From: Uranotaenia lowii
Lineage: Eukaryota > Arthropoda > Insecta > Diptera > Culicidae
Length of the DNA stretch: 64,000 nucleotides
NCBI RefSeq assembly: GCF_029784155.1
Contig: NC_073692.1
Span: 15,109,752-15,173,751, forward strand
Direction of reading: 5' to 3'
In this document: positions 22,698 to 35,720 of the stretch, piece after piece
Layout of the letters: every line of letters begins with the position of its first letter
Position numbering within the stretch: position 1 is the first letter of the stretch
The notes under the pieces: model-generated
Told to the model about the DNA's origin: nothing
What the model saw: the letters and a program-made list of their open reading frames with translations, nothing else
Databases searched by the model: none
Program-made: the position numbers and the translations under genes

Positions 22698-23158
22698 CTG
22701 TTGGGTGGAAATTAGAAAGAATTGGAATGTATTCGTGGACTTTATAATGAACAAACTACATTTTGAAATACCGATCTTTGAATAGGTATAATTATTAAAA
22801 TGACAATAAAAACCCTTTTAGTGTCAAATGATTGCATTCGGGAAAAGGTGAAATGTGATGTCAATTAAAAATTTTTACCCGAAATCGAATTTTTGAGACA
22901 TTTTTGGGCAAGCTCAAAACCACATTGAAACGTTTAAAGTTTGAACTTGACTTTCCATTATAGTTGTCGAATTATTTTTACCTTACAAAAATACCACAAA
23001 TCAATAAAAAGAGAAAAATAAATAAAAACTGACAATATAAACAAAAAAGGTTAAAAAACATAAAATTGTCAGAAATAAAAAAAGATATCAAAACACAAAA
23101 AAAAATAATAAGAGATAAGGAAATGTAGAAAATGAAAAAATACAATAACAACAAATAT
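22698..23158. other. ush intron, AT-rich part
   Basis: No open frame or terminal-repeat pair. It leads into the 9-bp array. Confidence 0.4.
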
Positions 23159-25160
23159 CACAAAAATTAGAAAAATGACAAAAATGCCGAAAATGACAAA
23201 AATGACAGAAATTTTAAAATTATAAAAATGACAAAAATGACAAAAATGACAGATATAGCATAAATGACAAAAAAGACATAAAAGACATAAAATGAAAAAA
23301 ATGACAAAAATGACAAAAATGACAAAAAAGACAAAAATGACAAAAATGACAAAAATGACCAAAATGACAAAAATTACAAAAATGACAAAAATGACAAAAA
23401 TGGCAAAAATGACAAAAATGACAAAAATGACAAAAATGTCAAAAATGACAAAAATGGCAAAATGACAAAAATAACAAAAATGACAAAAGTAACAAAAATG
23501 ACGAAAATTACAAAAATTGCAAAAATGACGAAAATGACCAAACTGACAAAAATGATAAAACTGACAAAAATGACAAATAAAAAAATAGCAAAAATGACAA
23601 AAATTACAAAAATGACAAAAATGACAAAAATGACAAAAATGACGAAAATGACGAAAATGACAAAAATGAAAAAAATTACAAAAATGACAAAAATGACCAA
23701 AAATGACCAAAAATGACAAAAATGACAAAAATGACAAAAATGACAAAAATGACAAAAATGACAAAAATGACAAAAAAGAAAAAAAATGACAAAAATGACA
23801 AAACTGACAAAACTGACAAAAATGACAAAAATGACAAAAAAAAAACAAAAATGACAAAAATGACAAAAATGACATATATGACAAAAAGGACAAAAATGAC
23901 AAAAATGTCAAAAATGACAAAAATGACAAAAATGACAAAAATGACAAAATGGACAAAAATGACAAAAATGACAAAAATGACAAAAATGACAAAAATGACA
24001 AAAATGACAAAAATGATAAAAAGCAAACATAACAATAATGATAATAATGACAAAAATGACAAGAATGAAAAAAATGGTAACAATGACAAAAATGACAAAA
24101 ATGATAAAAATGATAAAAATGATAAAAATGACAAAAATGGTAGAAATTACAAAAATGACAAAAATGAAAAAATGACAAAAATAGTAAAAATGACCAAAAT
24201 GACAAATAGGACTTATTTGACAACAATGGCAATTGTTGTCATTTTTGTTTTATTGTTATTTTTTGTCGTTTTTGTTATTTTTTTTTTTTTGAAAATTCTA
24301 GTGGTTTATGTTTTTATTGACTTTTTTATTTTCTACATTTCTTTTTATCTCGTATTCTTTTTTTTGTGTTTTGATAACTTTTTCCATTTTCGACATATTA
24401 TGATTTTTTTTGCCATTTTTTGTTTATTTTGTCATTTTTCATTCATTTTTTTCTGTTTTTATATGATATGTGGGATTTTCCTTAGGGAAAAATAAATCTA
24501 CAGCTAAATGACAAAAATGAAAAAAAAATGACAAAAAATGACTTAAATAACAAACATTACAAAATGGCGGAAAAGACAAAAAAGACAAAAATTAATGACA
24601 TAAACGTTACAAAAATGACAAAAATGAAAAGAACGACAAAAATGGTAGAAATGACTAAAAAGACAAAAATAAAAAAAAATGGTCAAAATGACAAAAAAAA
24701 AAGAAAAATGACAATAATGACGAAAATGCCAAAATCGACAAAAAATGACAAAAATGACAGAAATGGCAGAAATGAAAAAAAGACAGAAGTTTGAAAATAT
24801 TTAAAAATTACAGAAATGACAAAAATTATCAAAATTTCGAAAAAGCAGAATGGACAAAAATGACAAATATGACAAAAATGGCAAAAATGGCAAAAATGGT
24901 AAAAATAACAGAAATGACAAAAATGATAAAAATGACAAAAATGATAAAATTGACAAAAATGGTAAAAATGACAGAAATGACAAAAATGGTGAAAATGACA
25001 AAAATGACAAAAGTGACAAAAATTAAATAAATTACAAAAATGACAAAAATGTAAAAAATGACAAGAATGACAAAAATGGCAAAAAAACAAAAATGACCAA
25101 AAAGAAATACAAAAAGACAAAATGACAAAAACGAGAAAAATGACAAAAATGAATAAAAAT
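23159..25160. repeat. Degenerate 9-bp satellite inside a ush intron
   Basis: Units close to ATGACAAAA recur with frequent substitutions from about 23159 to 24220 and again from about 24505 to 25160. Between them (about 24230-24490) the strand composition flips to T-rich units of the TTTTTGTCAT type, so part of the array appears inverted or fused to a different T-rich stretch. Period-9 open frames up to 387 codons on both strands are repeat artefacts. The array occupies most of the 2.9-kb intron between two ush exons, so it is transcribed with the gene. Confidence 0.9.
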
Positions 25161-25561
25161 GTGTGGAAATTATAAGTTTTCCCAAAACAAATCACTCTTC
25201 TTGTGCAAAACACAAGAATAGACGTTACTCAGCCGAATCTCAGGACAAGGAAGCTGATATTCGACAATTTTTTTTTCGAACTTCTCTCATTCTAATTCGT
25301 TGACAATTGTCGATGCTTATGTAGATTTTTTTTTTTAATTTGAGGAACATCTTCCGTGAACATTATAGGGGGGAAAAAACGAATATTGCTGGCTTTAAAA
25401 GTTTCTTCAGGCTAAAATTTTGCTTTCGGATGAGCTGCCATTGGTCTTCGGTGCTCATCGATACTTAATTTTTTTCCTGGATCATTTTCTGAAGTCAGGA
25501 TGACTAGTCGCAAGACGAGGAAGAAAACTTATTTCTTTAGAAAAAAAAGGATAATACTCAC
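25161..25561. other. ush intron, 5' part
   Basis: AT-rich intron that starts with the donor GTGAGT on the minus strand at 25561-25556. No gene is seen. Confidence 0.5.
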
Positions 25562-27047
25562 AGCAAGCCCGGAATAACACTGGCTCCCCGTATCAGCGAG
25601 TACGGGATCACGATGATCGGATTGGTCGGCAGCGCTAGGAAAGGCTGTTGGACCGCCGCCACCGGAGGCGTCTTCGGCACATCCGGCGGACTCTGGGAAC
25701 CGGACTTCTGCTGCTGATGCTGCGGTTTCGGAGTGCTGTTGTTCGATTGCCCATCCCGATGCCGCGAACTGCAGTAGTGCTGCTTGTGGGCCCGATAGGT
25801 TTTGGTACTGGAAAACCGGATGTCACAGTCGGAACAGTATCGATCGACTTGTGGCGGGGGTTGCTGCTGCTGTTGTTGTTGTTGCTGCTGCTGTTGCTGG
25901 AGGACAGCGGCGGCTGCGGCTGCTGCAGCTGCGGCCTGCGCTTGGAACTGTAGTTGAAGTTGTTGACTAGCTGCTGCTGCTGCTGCTGCTGCGGAACTGT
26001 TGTCGTGTTCACCGTTAGAGGTGTTTGGACTCGGTGCGGGCGAGGATTGGTGCATGCGCATGTGGCGATTGAGTGAGACTTTCTTGTCGGCACTGTACGA
26101 GCACTGACTGCAGGCGTACTGTTTGCCGGTTTTGGCCGATTTGGCCGGCGGTTCCGAGCTGTTCGGATCGTTGGAGTTAGCGTTCTTGATGCCTCCGCCG
26201 TTGTTTTCGTCGGCGTCCTTCCGGTGGGAGCAGTAGTAGGTCTGGTGGGCTTCCAGGGTGGACGCGGATGAGAATCGAATACCGCAGGGACCACACATGA
26301 ACATCGGTATCCGCGGGGGAAGTTCTACGTTAATGGGAATGGCAATATTTTCCGCCTTGGGAGGTTTGCGGATGACTGGTTGTTGCTGGTATTCGGATTC
26401 CAGGCTTTTCTCGTACTGACTATCGTTAACGGCGGTAATGTTTTTAAGATCTTTAGCATCCGGATTGGTCGCTGGATCGGCGGCCAAGGCGGCATTCAGT
26501 CTAAGCATGGGAAACTGAGCTGTACTCAGGTCTGCGGACGCCCTATCGTCCTCGTCGTCTCCGTCTTCCGGTTTCCCAACCCTACCCGGTGACTTTGGGT
26601 TATCGTCTATGAGAAGGCCAGGTTCGATTTTGATTTCAACCTTCTCCGGTGGCGAGGATCGATCCAGATTGCTCATGGTGGCCGCCGAGTGGAATGCAAC
26701 GTTTGAGTTTGGGGGAGGTGATGCGACGGAAGGTGTTCGACTGCTTCGGGCAGTTGAGGCAGCTGGAGACGGGGCAAAATCTTCCGCTGGAGGATTCTGT
26801 TCCGTTGCGGAGGATGCGTCACCACCGGTTTCTGGCTCGTGTAACCTTTCGGAAGATTCGGGTGATTGAGAGTTGAGCATTTCGGACTCGTGATTTACGT
26901 CACTTCCGTTGGATGCTGTGCTTCTGCTACTACTACTACTACTCGTGCTACTGCTGCTGGAATTTACTGCAGATGACTGTGTGGTTCCTTCTTGCTGGTC
27001 TTGCTGTGGTAACGACTGCTGCTCATCAGCAGCTTCCTCATCGTCTC
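25562..27047 (-). CDS. ush: ush coding exon, first visible, with three fingers
   Basis: This is a 1,486-nt exon of the FOG-family protein. It begins at an acceptor (CTCTTTCCAG) and its first two bases finish a codon started elsewhere, so the start codon lies in an exon not found in this window. It reads GDDEEAADEQQ, then about 250 acidic and Ser-rich residues. The first C2HC finger (CGPCG, about 26230-26295), a C2H2 finger (CSQC...HMRMH, about 26050-26118), a poly-Ala/poly-Gln tract (about 25861-25990) and a second C2HC finger (CSDCD, about 25770-25842) follow. An in-frame ATG inside the preceding intron (27117) would read through the polypyrimidine tract and is unlikely to be used. With the other six exons the gene gives about 1,353 residues and nine fingers (5 C2HC, 4 C2H2), the same make-up as Drosophila Ush. 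Confidence 0.9.
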
Positions 27048-30000
27048 CTGGAAAGAGCCAAAAAAAAAAGGATATTAGTGAACAATGCGGGAAAGTCTTG
27101 CGTGATTTATGTGACACGGTACAAGAAGCTTAGCTAATGGTTTTCATTCCCCCAAACCAAAGAAAAAAAAAATAACAGCCCATTCTTCGATATTCGACAC
27201 TAATGACTGTTCCCATTTACCGGTGAGAATTTTGCCTGCGCACAGCTCAAGAAGAAACATCCGGTTCGGTTAAATGAAGATGCGGAATTGAATCGTCCAT
27301 CACTTGCTGGTAGGAAAAAAAAAAGTTAAATTTAAATCGTACCAGGTACAATTGCATTTCACATCAATCCGGGTCACAAATCACTGCAGCACAAACGAGG
27401 ACGACTTCTATTTCTGGAGCTTGGAAAAATCCTTCCGACAGTCAGTACCCGCAATGCTGAGGACCAGTCCAGCTGATTTCCATATACCTTCTTTCCCCAG
27501 AGAGGGGCAAGCCGACACGGCGCGTGTGATTCTCGGTTGATTAAAAGTGAACCTTTTTTCTGCATCTTTCACATTCCTACTGCTGCAGTGCTCCTAAATC
27601 CATCCATCCATCTGGGTTGATGGTTGTTGGTGAGTAACTTTCGAGGTCTACGCCTATAGTTTCCAAACGTATGTTCCAAGGCTCGAAAGAGACTTCGATG
27701 CGATGGAAGGTAGGAATCCAATCATCGTTTTGACCCGCACCATATACTTCTCCTGCCTGATGGCCGTCCGGACTAGACGAGTTGGGATGGAACGGCCTGC
27801 AGCCCGCACTTTCTTACAAACTTCAACTGTGTAACTACCTGTCGAACTAGCAAACTGATGGAGTGACTCAAGTTATGGATGGAATGCAACACAATTCACA
27901 ACAGCAGAGCCAGAGGAGAAAAAAAAGCTGCAGATTAAGCAAAATGCTTCCAGTTTGTTCCGAGTCAGTTTCGAGAATTTATGCTTACGAGTTGGAATAG
28001 CATGGAAAAAATTTGATTTCCGCTGGTGTCGGATAAATTACACAAAAAAAAAAAGCGTCCGGAACATTTTATTTTTACTCTAATTTGTGTTGTGAGCCTA
28101 CTTGGTTGAATTTTAATTCTAATGAATCAAAGCAATCGAACGATTCCCTTTAATTCAACCACGGTCATTAATATGTTCAATTTCGAGCTAAAAGAAAGGT
28201 TAATTTGAAATTTGAATCTGCATTTTAAATTTTAATTCTTAATCTCAATCCTAAATTAAGTGAGTTTCAGCTGGAAAACAAGATTTGTCATTAACATCAA
28301 TTCCATTACAACTGTTAGCAAAAAAAAATGATCACAACATTGAGTATGTGTAACCCTTTCGAAGGCAAACGAAGGTAAGATTGATGCTACCGAGGCTCAA
28401 TTCTCGCTTCCTTTAGTTGGGGAATTAGTTCTTGAACACCTTGCCGATTGCAAAAGTGCAGAAAGAAGTTGAGCATACTCACCTAGCCTTACTAACTGGG
28501 CCAGCAGAGGTGGAAGGAAAAACAGTTCCGGATTAATCTCCCACACACTAAAACGAATGGGACAAACCCGATAAGCTCCCGTCCACTAATTAAGCCAACC
28601 GGAGGAAAGTCAGCCCAATAAGTTTTATTCAAGAACAACTGGGCAAAACCCGGGGCTACAAATTGTTTTGCACTTGGTTGTCGTCTCGTTCAGTCATGAC
28701 CAGGTCGCGCCAAACTCCAAGATGGAAGAATAACGTGAATCCTTCGTGCAAGATTGTACTTCTCTGAGTTTTCTACTGGAGCGCTTTCTGGCGCGTCCAA
28801 ATCCGAAATCTCTGGGAAGCATCGTGATTCGACTCATTATTTTATTTGTTCTTTTCCTCGGAAGTTTGCTTGGGCAGGGGAGGACGAAATCGGATTTTAA
28901 TTCATTCGAATCTTTCAGGCGGAATAAAAAGCATGCATTCGGAAATTCGTGCATTCGGAGGGGTTATTTCTGCATGATTGGGTTGACTTCAGGCAGCGAT
29001 TCTCATTAGAGTTGAGATCAAAAGGGTGTGATTTTTCGAGGCCTTGCCTCCGGTAATGTTAGTAAGAAAATGTACAGATAAAGGTTACCGGACGTTTCAT
29101 AATTCCTCGATCAGCAACGAAGCATTTAAATTCGGATTAGCAACAAAAATTGGAAATGAATTTGCCTCTTTTTTAGAGCTTTTCCAAATCCATAACTTTT
29201 ATTTTCATATTTCACTGATTTGCTTATTCATAAATAGATTTTTTCAAATTATAGGATCTGAGATTATCATAGGTAAAAATTATAAAAAAGAATGCTTTAC
29301 GAAAACCAAGTAAATTAGTGGATTATGATAATTCATGCTTGTGATACATACACAGCCAGATCTTGTCAGTATCCCGGTGAGTAGTAAAAGTACTTTTACT
29401 AATAATCTTTACCAGCCGGGCCCACTGTGCACTATTGGACGCAAAGACAGCTGGAACACAGAGAGAAAGAAACGTGGACAACAGTACCATACGTTCCCAT
29501 GATTTAATAGTTTTCATGTTGGGATCACAAATGCTAGAAAGTAGTGTGCTCCTGGACTGGATCCCCGATAAATATTTCTTATGTGGGTGGAAATGGGGTT
29601 ATTGTACAAAAAAATTCCAAATTTTAGAACATATTATTTTAAATTTTTTTGATCCTCGAACATGGATATAGCGCCATTGCTTGCTCTTGGAAAGAAAAAA
29701 AAAAGTTATTGTAACTCCTCTATAAACTGTGTAACTTTACCCTTTCGAAAGATTTCATTGTGAATATATAAACAAAATATTAGACAAACTTTTGTACTTA
29801 CGAATAACGGAACCAAAAATTTCTTTACAGCTTTCCCTACTTCAACCTTACTAAGAAGTGCATTAAGTGTGTTTGCCCTATTATCGCAAATTTTTTCCAA
29901 TCACAACTGTTCGAAAAATTTTCACCAAAAACACAAAAAAAAAAATAAAATTGAAAACCATTTAAAATCAATTGTTTGAAGGGACTGCGTTTTGAAAGAA

Positions 30001-31500
30001 AAAAAATGCTGAGTCAGATAATGCTGGAAAGTACAGCCTTTTTCAGCTAACTATTCTTAAAAATCTGAGATACTTAATGTATTGAACATTTGGAGATTTC
30101 TATGAGAAATTTCCAGAAAATATTCATTCTATTAAATTTACCTATGATCATTATTATACAACGAACTCACCAAATAATCATTGGGCCCTGAGTCGTTGAT
30201 CGATTCCAAGTTCCAGTCAGCACTTGACCGATTCCCGCTCTACATAGCGCCTAAGAAAAACGTTGCTCAAAGTCTTTACTTCGCTGAGGGAGACAATAAC
30301 TTTTAACGATTGACACATGTGGAAAAACTATATTAAAAATTTCCATGTTTTGAATCAATTTAACCACTAAAATATTTAAAAAAAAATACAATTTTCTCGA
30401 AAGAGTGAAAACAAAACGCGTCTGTTGCCCAAGAACCATGGCCTCCTTTTCTAAATGATTATGAGTATTCGGACCAAAACACACTAAACACTAATATTCG
30501 ATTCTGTTGATGTGCTTGTTATGAAAATCCATCGTAAAAAAGCGAAAAAATGCCGGATTTTTTCTCCTTTGCGAGAACAAACGACACAAAAAACTTGTGT
30601 TTTGTTCAGCATTTTCTTAGTCAAATAAAATGAAATTTGACAAGATGTCTACTGTTGGGACGTGGAACAAATTGCGTTGCCTAGGTTAAAATTCTGACCA
30701 GCATATCCTCTCAAGGGATTCGTCCTAGAAACAAATCCATTTTCAGCTTGCCAACAAAACAGTAAAAACACTTTGTTTCATTAATAACTTTTGAATGCAT
30801 GAATTGAAATCAAATAGTGAAATTCTCATTGAAGTTGCAAATTTCTGTGATGTTCTTTCCAGTGGTTTAACAAAATTAACTAATAAGAATAAAAATACCA
30901 CGGCACAGAATACTTTATAAAAGTAATTGGCCTAAATATATATTTTTATTTTTGAAAAAAATTATCACTTCCCAATCGAAATTTTTAGATACCGCTTGAT
31001 TCCTTACCTTCATGAATTCGTTCATCTTCACATTTATTCAAAATTTAGCTAACTCTAGGACTCCTTGAACGAATGCCATATGAACTTTCATCGAATGGTA
31101 GATCACTAACTGTTTTTGGATCTCCTACTGGGATTTTCATAGATTTTCTCGATCCATCTCAAAAAATATTTGGTGACTGACTTTTATTTATTTGCCCAAA
31201 AATGCACAAATAGATAAATTAGAATTTTACTATATGATTTTTTAAGTACTTTAAAATTAATAGTTTTCGTATTGAATCGTAACTTAGAGAACTGGTCCTA
31301 AACCTAAAAGGAGAGCCAATTTTTTTTTCAATGAAACCTCATCGATTGTTAAAATCTTTGAATTTGTTTAAGAGTGTGGTAGATCAAATTTTTTAAGAAA
31401 AGCCTTCAATTTCTTTCGAAAAAAACTTATTCTATGCCCAAATCAAACAAGCTCAATCTTCCTAACTCTTTTGCAAATTGAAAGTTTTTCATGGGTTTCA
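27048..31500. other. Upstream or large 5' intron of ush, no exon found
   Basis: 27.1-29.0 kb is relatively GC-rich and non-repetitive. A minus-strand consensus donor, GGCTAG|GTGAGTATG, at about 28488 could end a noncoding 5' exon, but there is no ATG frame before it. A GC-rich patch near 29400-29480 and AT-rich DNA elsewhere carry only short frames. I cannot find the exon with the ush start codon here. Confidence 0.35.
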
Positions 31501-31539
31501 TTCATGGGAATGAAAATAAATCAAATTTTCAAAAATAAA

Positions 31540-31757
31540 AGTAAGAGATAAAAATATTTTGGATCAAATTGATGCAAACTTGACCAAATTTATGATTTTG
31601 GTTTGGAATGTGGCTTTAAAAATCAGGAATATTGATAACAATAACAATTGTAATTGGACCAAAACACAAATAGAGAATGGCCAAAATTTATACCAAGCAG
31701 CGCACATTGTAGTAGATTATAAGGAATTGAATTACCTTAAACGACATGATGATCAAA

Positions 31758-31788
<31 letters not shown>

Positions 31789-31790
31789 CT
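31540..31790 (+). mobile_element. Possible 5'-truncated LINE tail
   Basis: A short frame (from about 31559) ends ...YLKRHDDQINK and runs straight into (AAAT)n at about 31757-31788. A coding tail followed by a tetranucleotide tail is typical of the 3' end of some insect non-LTR retrotransposons. The fragment is short and too diverged to name, and no target duplication was found. Confidence 0.35.
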
Positions 31791-34560
31791 AAATGTTAAG
31801 CAAAACACCGAGAATTTATAGAATTTAAGACAGATTTTCTAGGTGAAATTCAGGTACTCTGAATGATTTTTAAAAATAAAATTGGGGTTTTTTTTACTAA
31901 AATAAAACTTAGAAAATTAACCCAAATTCTACTTTATTTTTGTGATTTTGAAGCTGAATTGTGCTTACAAACTAATTTTGAATAAAAATTTAAATCTTAA
32001 AATTGGATTGACAAACAAACTTTTAAGGTCATGATCTCTTGAATTCCTCAACAATTTTTTGTTGATTGTATAATTCATTTACAAGCTAAAGGTTTTTTTT
32101 TTAAATTTTGAATCTGCATTCTGAATCTGGATTCTTAACCTGAATTTAAAAATGCAACTTTAAATCTGTTTCCGAATTTCCATACGATTTCTTAAATGTA
32201 CAAAAAAAAAAATCAGAGTCTTAATTCCAGATTTGAATTTCAAATATAAATTTTAAATTATGAATATAAATTTCTATTTTGGATCACCATTTTGAAGCTT
32301 TGAAAGTTTCAATTTTGTGTAACCCGAAGTTTCACTTATCTGAAAACCTCGGATAAGCGGGGTTCTACTGCATTTATTTCGAACCAAGAACAGAGAACTT
32401 GGAACTGCTTTTGTCTCTTTTCCGATTTATTAGAATAAAGAAAAATGAAAAAGTCCTATTTTAACCTGTCAGTACAAACATTCCAATATAGGGCAAATCC
32501 ATACAATTTGTTCAAGAACTTGGAATTTTAATACTAAACAAATATTTTCTTCTTTTCATATTCGGAAACCTATTATAAAAATATTGAAAATGCATGAAAA
32601 ACTTGATTCAAATTTAATATGAAATTCAAAAGCAAATTAGAACCAGGATTTCAAAGCAGCTTTTCTTTTCTTATTTCTTATGATTTTTTTAACTGAAAAT
32701 CCTGAACTGAATACCAAAATAGAGATTCGATTGTGGTTTTGAGAATATGGAACCAGAACCTCCGAAATGGGTTTAAATTAACCCTTTGCATGATGCATGA
32801 CTTTTTTAAAATAAGAATAGCAATTATTGATTCAGTGAAATAATATCATTTTAATTCGAATAATAATACTCAACTGGTTTGAAGTCGTTATTTTGAGTTT
32901 TATGAAAGTTATGGCCCATCAAAGTTGAAAAATAATTTTTCAAAATTTTAATTTTAACACGATTTTGCAAATTTCTTCCAAACGTTGTAAATTAGGTGCA
33001 GGAAAAGGTTTGTGATGATTGAGATTTAAAAAATTGTTAGAATTTGCAAATCTGAAGAAATAAAAGCGATTTTCCAAAAGCTACTTTTTTCAAAAAATAA
33101 ATGAATTTGATTTTTTGATTTTTTTCCGCATACTTTGTTTTAGATATCTCACACATTCGTTAAAATATCGTAACAAAAAATACCTTGAGCTGATTTCTTT
33201 TAATCACTGGAATATTTTTTTTGTAAAAACATCACTCAAAAATACCTACGCGTTTCCGAGATATTTTGATTTTAATTAGTGTTGTTTTAAACAATACTAT
33301 GCATTAAAATGTTAATTTAAAATATATTATAAAATATATTAAATTCAGACCTGAATTTCTATGAACGAGTCTAAAAATTTTGAAAAACTGTAGCAGAGTT
33401 TTGAACTTGGGATGGGTTTTTGAGGTTTTGGGATTAGTTTTTAGTCTAGATTGTTACTCTTACGTAATCTTTCTCTATTATCAAAATTAGAGAAGAATAC
33501 CTCGCTTGCCTTTCTGCATCCTCATGGGGAAGGGGAGTTTAACCGCCAAAACCCCCCCTCCCCCACCGTTCCTACGGCCATGGTATTAGCCATCGTGTGA
33601 GGTTGATTGAACTATGCAAGATTTTTCAACTGTAAATTGCTGAAATAGACCTGTGTAAAAAATCAAAAAAAAATCATTCATGTTTCTGAAACGTGATTTG
33701 TCTTCACATTTCGTTCGGTCGGCATAAATTTTCAAGACATATTAGCAATCATTTGAGATTAATTCAGCAAGAGAATATTTCTAATAAGCTGATAATGCTA
33801 AAATAGACTGATGCATGGATGATTTGGAAGCTATTTACACCAACATTTGGAGCTAATTGAGTTGACAATAGAAAGTGCTTCCAGCTCTGCATTGGGGGAG
33901 ATAATATTTGACGTTCAACGATTATACATATTCCTATATGATGACTTTTTCATAACTATCATAATTTTTTATCATAAAATTTCTTTTACTATGGTATTCT
34001 TGTATTGATTTTTCAAAATAATTTAAAAAAAAACAAGAGTTATTGTGAAAGTGATATGAGAGGGGTGAAAATAAAGATTTTTTTTGAAACTTCGAAAAGT
34101 CATTCCTCTTGGAATGAAACTTCAGGATTGGGTTCAGGTTGTTTTATTAAAAAAGTTTTACAAGAAGATGATAGAGATATATCGAATTTTAACATTGAAT
34201 AATCTTTGGCTTGAATGTTTCACTTTTCTTATAACGAGTTTACAAAATTTCAAGTTCAGATATAAATCAATTTTAGGCTTACTAACTATAGAATAATATT
34301 TTCGAAAAAAAAGACATTTGGCAGGATAATCTATTAAAAAGAAGCAAATTTTTAAATCAAAGGACAAAAAGTAGCACGAATTAGTAGCCATTTGTAACGT
34401 TCAAGAGGAGTAGGCATTGACCCAATGGCATTGCACGTGTTTTTATTCGTTTCCGCACAAATTTTGATTTTTTTTTAATAATTTGATTGTTTCAACTTGA
34501 AATGTGTACAGAAATGTTTTAAAATGTTTCTAAAAAGGGACCGGGTGTGATTATCGATAT
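31791..34560. other. AT-rich spacer, no gene seen
   Basis: Long AT-rich DNA with only short frames. A small C-rich tract (about 33545-33565) is the only compositional break. A segment just to the left (about 31080-31190) resembles 36910-37005. Confidence 0.4.
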
Positions 34561-35720
34561 GTGATATCTCAATCCGAGTTCCAGCTTATAGAATAGTGTA
34601 GATTATATTTCTTGTAGCCGCTTGCTAAATTCACCCAACATCGAATTATGAACTCATCCGGCTTAACAACATAATCAGCTCGTCGTTTGACGTCGATGTC
34701 ACTATACGCGTTCGGTGGGCACGTAAAGTGTGACAAATTAATTTGTTCTCCGAGCAAAGTGAGACTCATTAAATTCATCGGTCCTCCTAATTTTGTCCAA
34801 TCGGGAAGTCGGCGGCCGGCCACTACTAGTTGGCTGGCTGGCGTACTATCATGAGCCCCTGGCCGGGTGTCAATATATGCATCATCAGGAATCTATTAAA
34901 ACACCCCGGGCGCCTGCATTCTGGTTGGTTTTTGGAAACGGGGAGATGGGGGCTAGCCTGGCACTCATAAAACCAATCACACACAGCTTGGGAAATTAAT
35001 GCAAATGAGCTCGGAAGGACCTCCGTTGTCGTTGCTGCTGTTGCCTGATCCTATCCGGTACTTTCATCATCCGGAGGACGTCGCTTGGTATTTAGGAACC
35101 TACTTGTTCCTCCTCGATGCGATGGTGTACGACGTGATAGAGCCAAACAGCTTGTACGGTTAGTAGTAGCCATGCTCATCAGATAAATGAACTTCCATCG
35201 TGTCGCTCCGGAATCGAGAAATCAGACATCGGGAGCAGCAGAGAGCAGGGCGAAATTCATGAAAGTCGAACTACAACAGGCAGCAGCATCAGCAGCATCA
35301 AGGAAGACATCAATACGATACGGTGTTGATACGGAACATCAGTTACCTCCAGCACCTGGACCTGCCTTCTGATCATCCACAGCCTCCACGTGTTAGGCAT
35401 GTTTCCCGGATAGTTAGGTTAAAAACTCTCGGTACAATCCGTCGACGGCCGGCCACGAGAGGACATGTCGAACATGGCCCCAAACCTGGTCTGCTAGTAG
35501 TACCTTTCATCTTTCGTCGTTCGTGACGCTCGGTGGTCCAAATCTGGGGCTGTTTGGTTTTGTTCAACATGTGATATGGATCTGGTATCTTTACTACTGG
35601 CCGGAGAGAACGTTTTGAGGGCGGTATTCACTTTGCCAGGGCTGGATTTGGCAGAGGGCAATTCCTGCAGATTCTTCAAGGAAAAGTTGCTGAAAACATT
35701 TGTCAAACCTACGGAGAAAT
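34561..35720. promoter_or_regulatory. GC-richer unique island, candidate regulatory DNA
   Basis: Non-repetitive and markedly more GC-rich than its surroundings. It contains an ATGCAAAT octamer near 35002 and mixed short motifs but no convincing exon. Frames up to about 84 codons overlap on both strands. Islands like this in a long developmental-gene intron are often enhancers. This is inference from composition only. Confidence 0.25.

Noticed and set aside
22431..22754. 107-codon Arg-rich minus-strand frame
   Set aside because: Out of phase with both neighbouring ush exons. The spliced frame over the same bases gives the FOG-like linker.
23069..25213. Open frames up to 387 codons in the ush intron
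   Set aside because: Same artefact from the 9-bp array; the frames overlap on both strands.
25635..26294. 219-codon minus-strand frame and plus-strand frames over the first ush exon
   Set aside because: Shadows of the 519-codon frame that carries the three fingers.
27048..27117. In-frame ATG upstream of the first visible ush exon as a start codon
   Set aside because: The extension crosses a polypyrimidine tract and CAG acceptor and encodes intron-like sequence.
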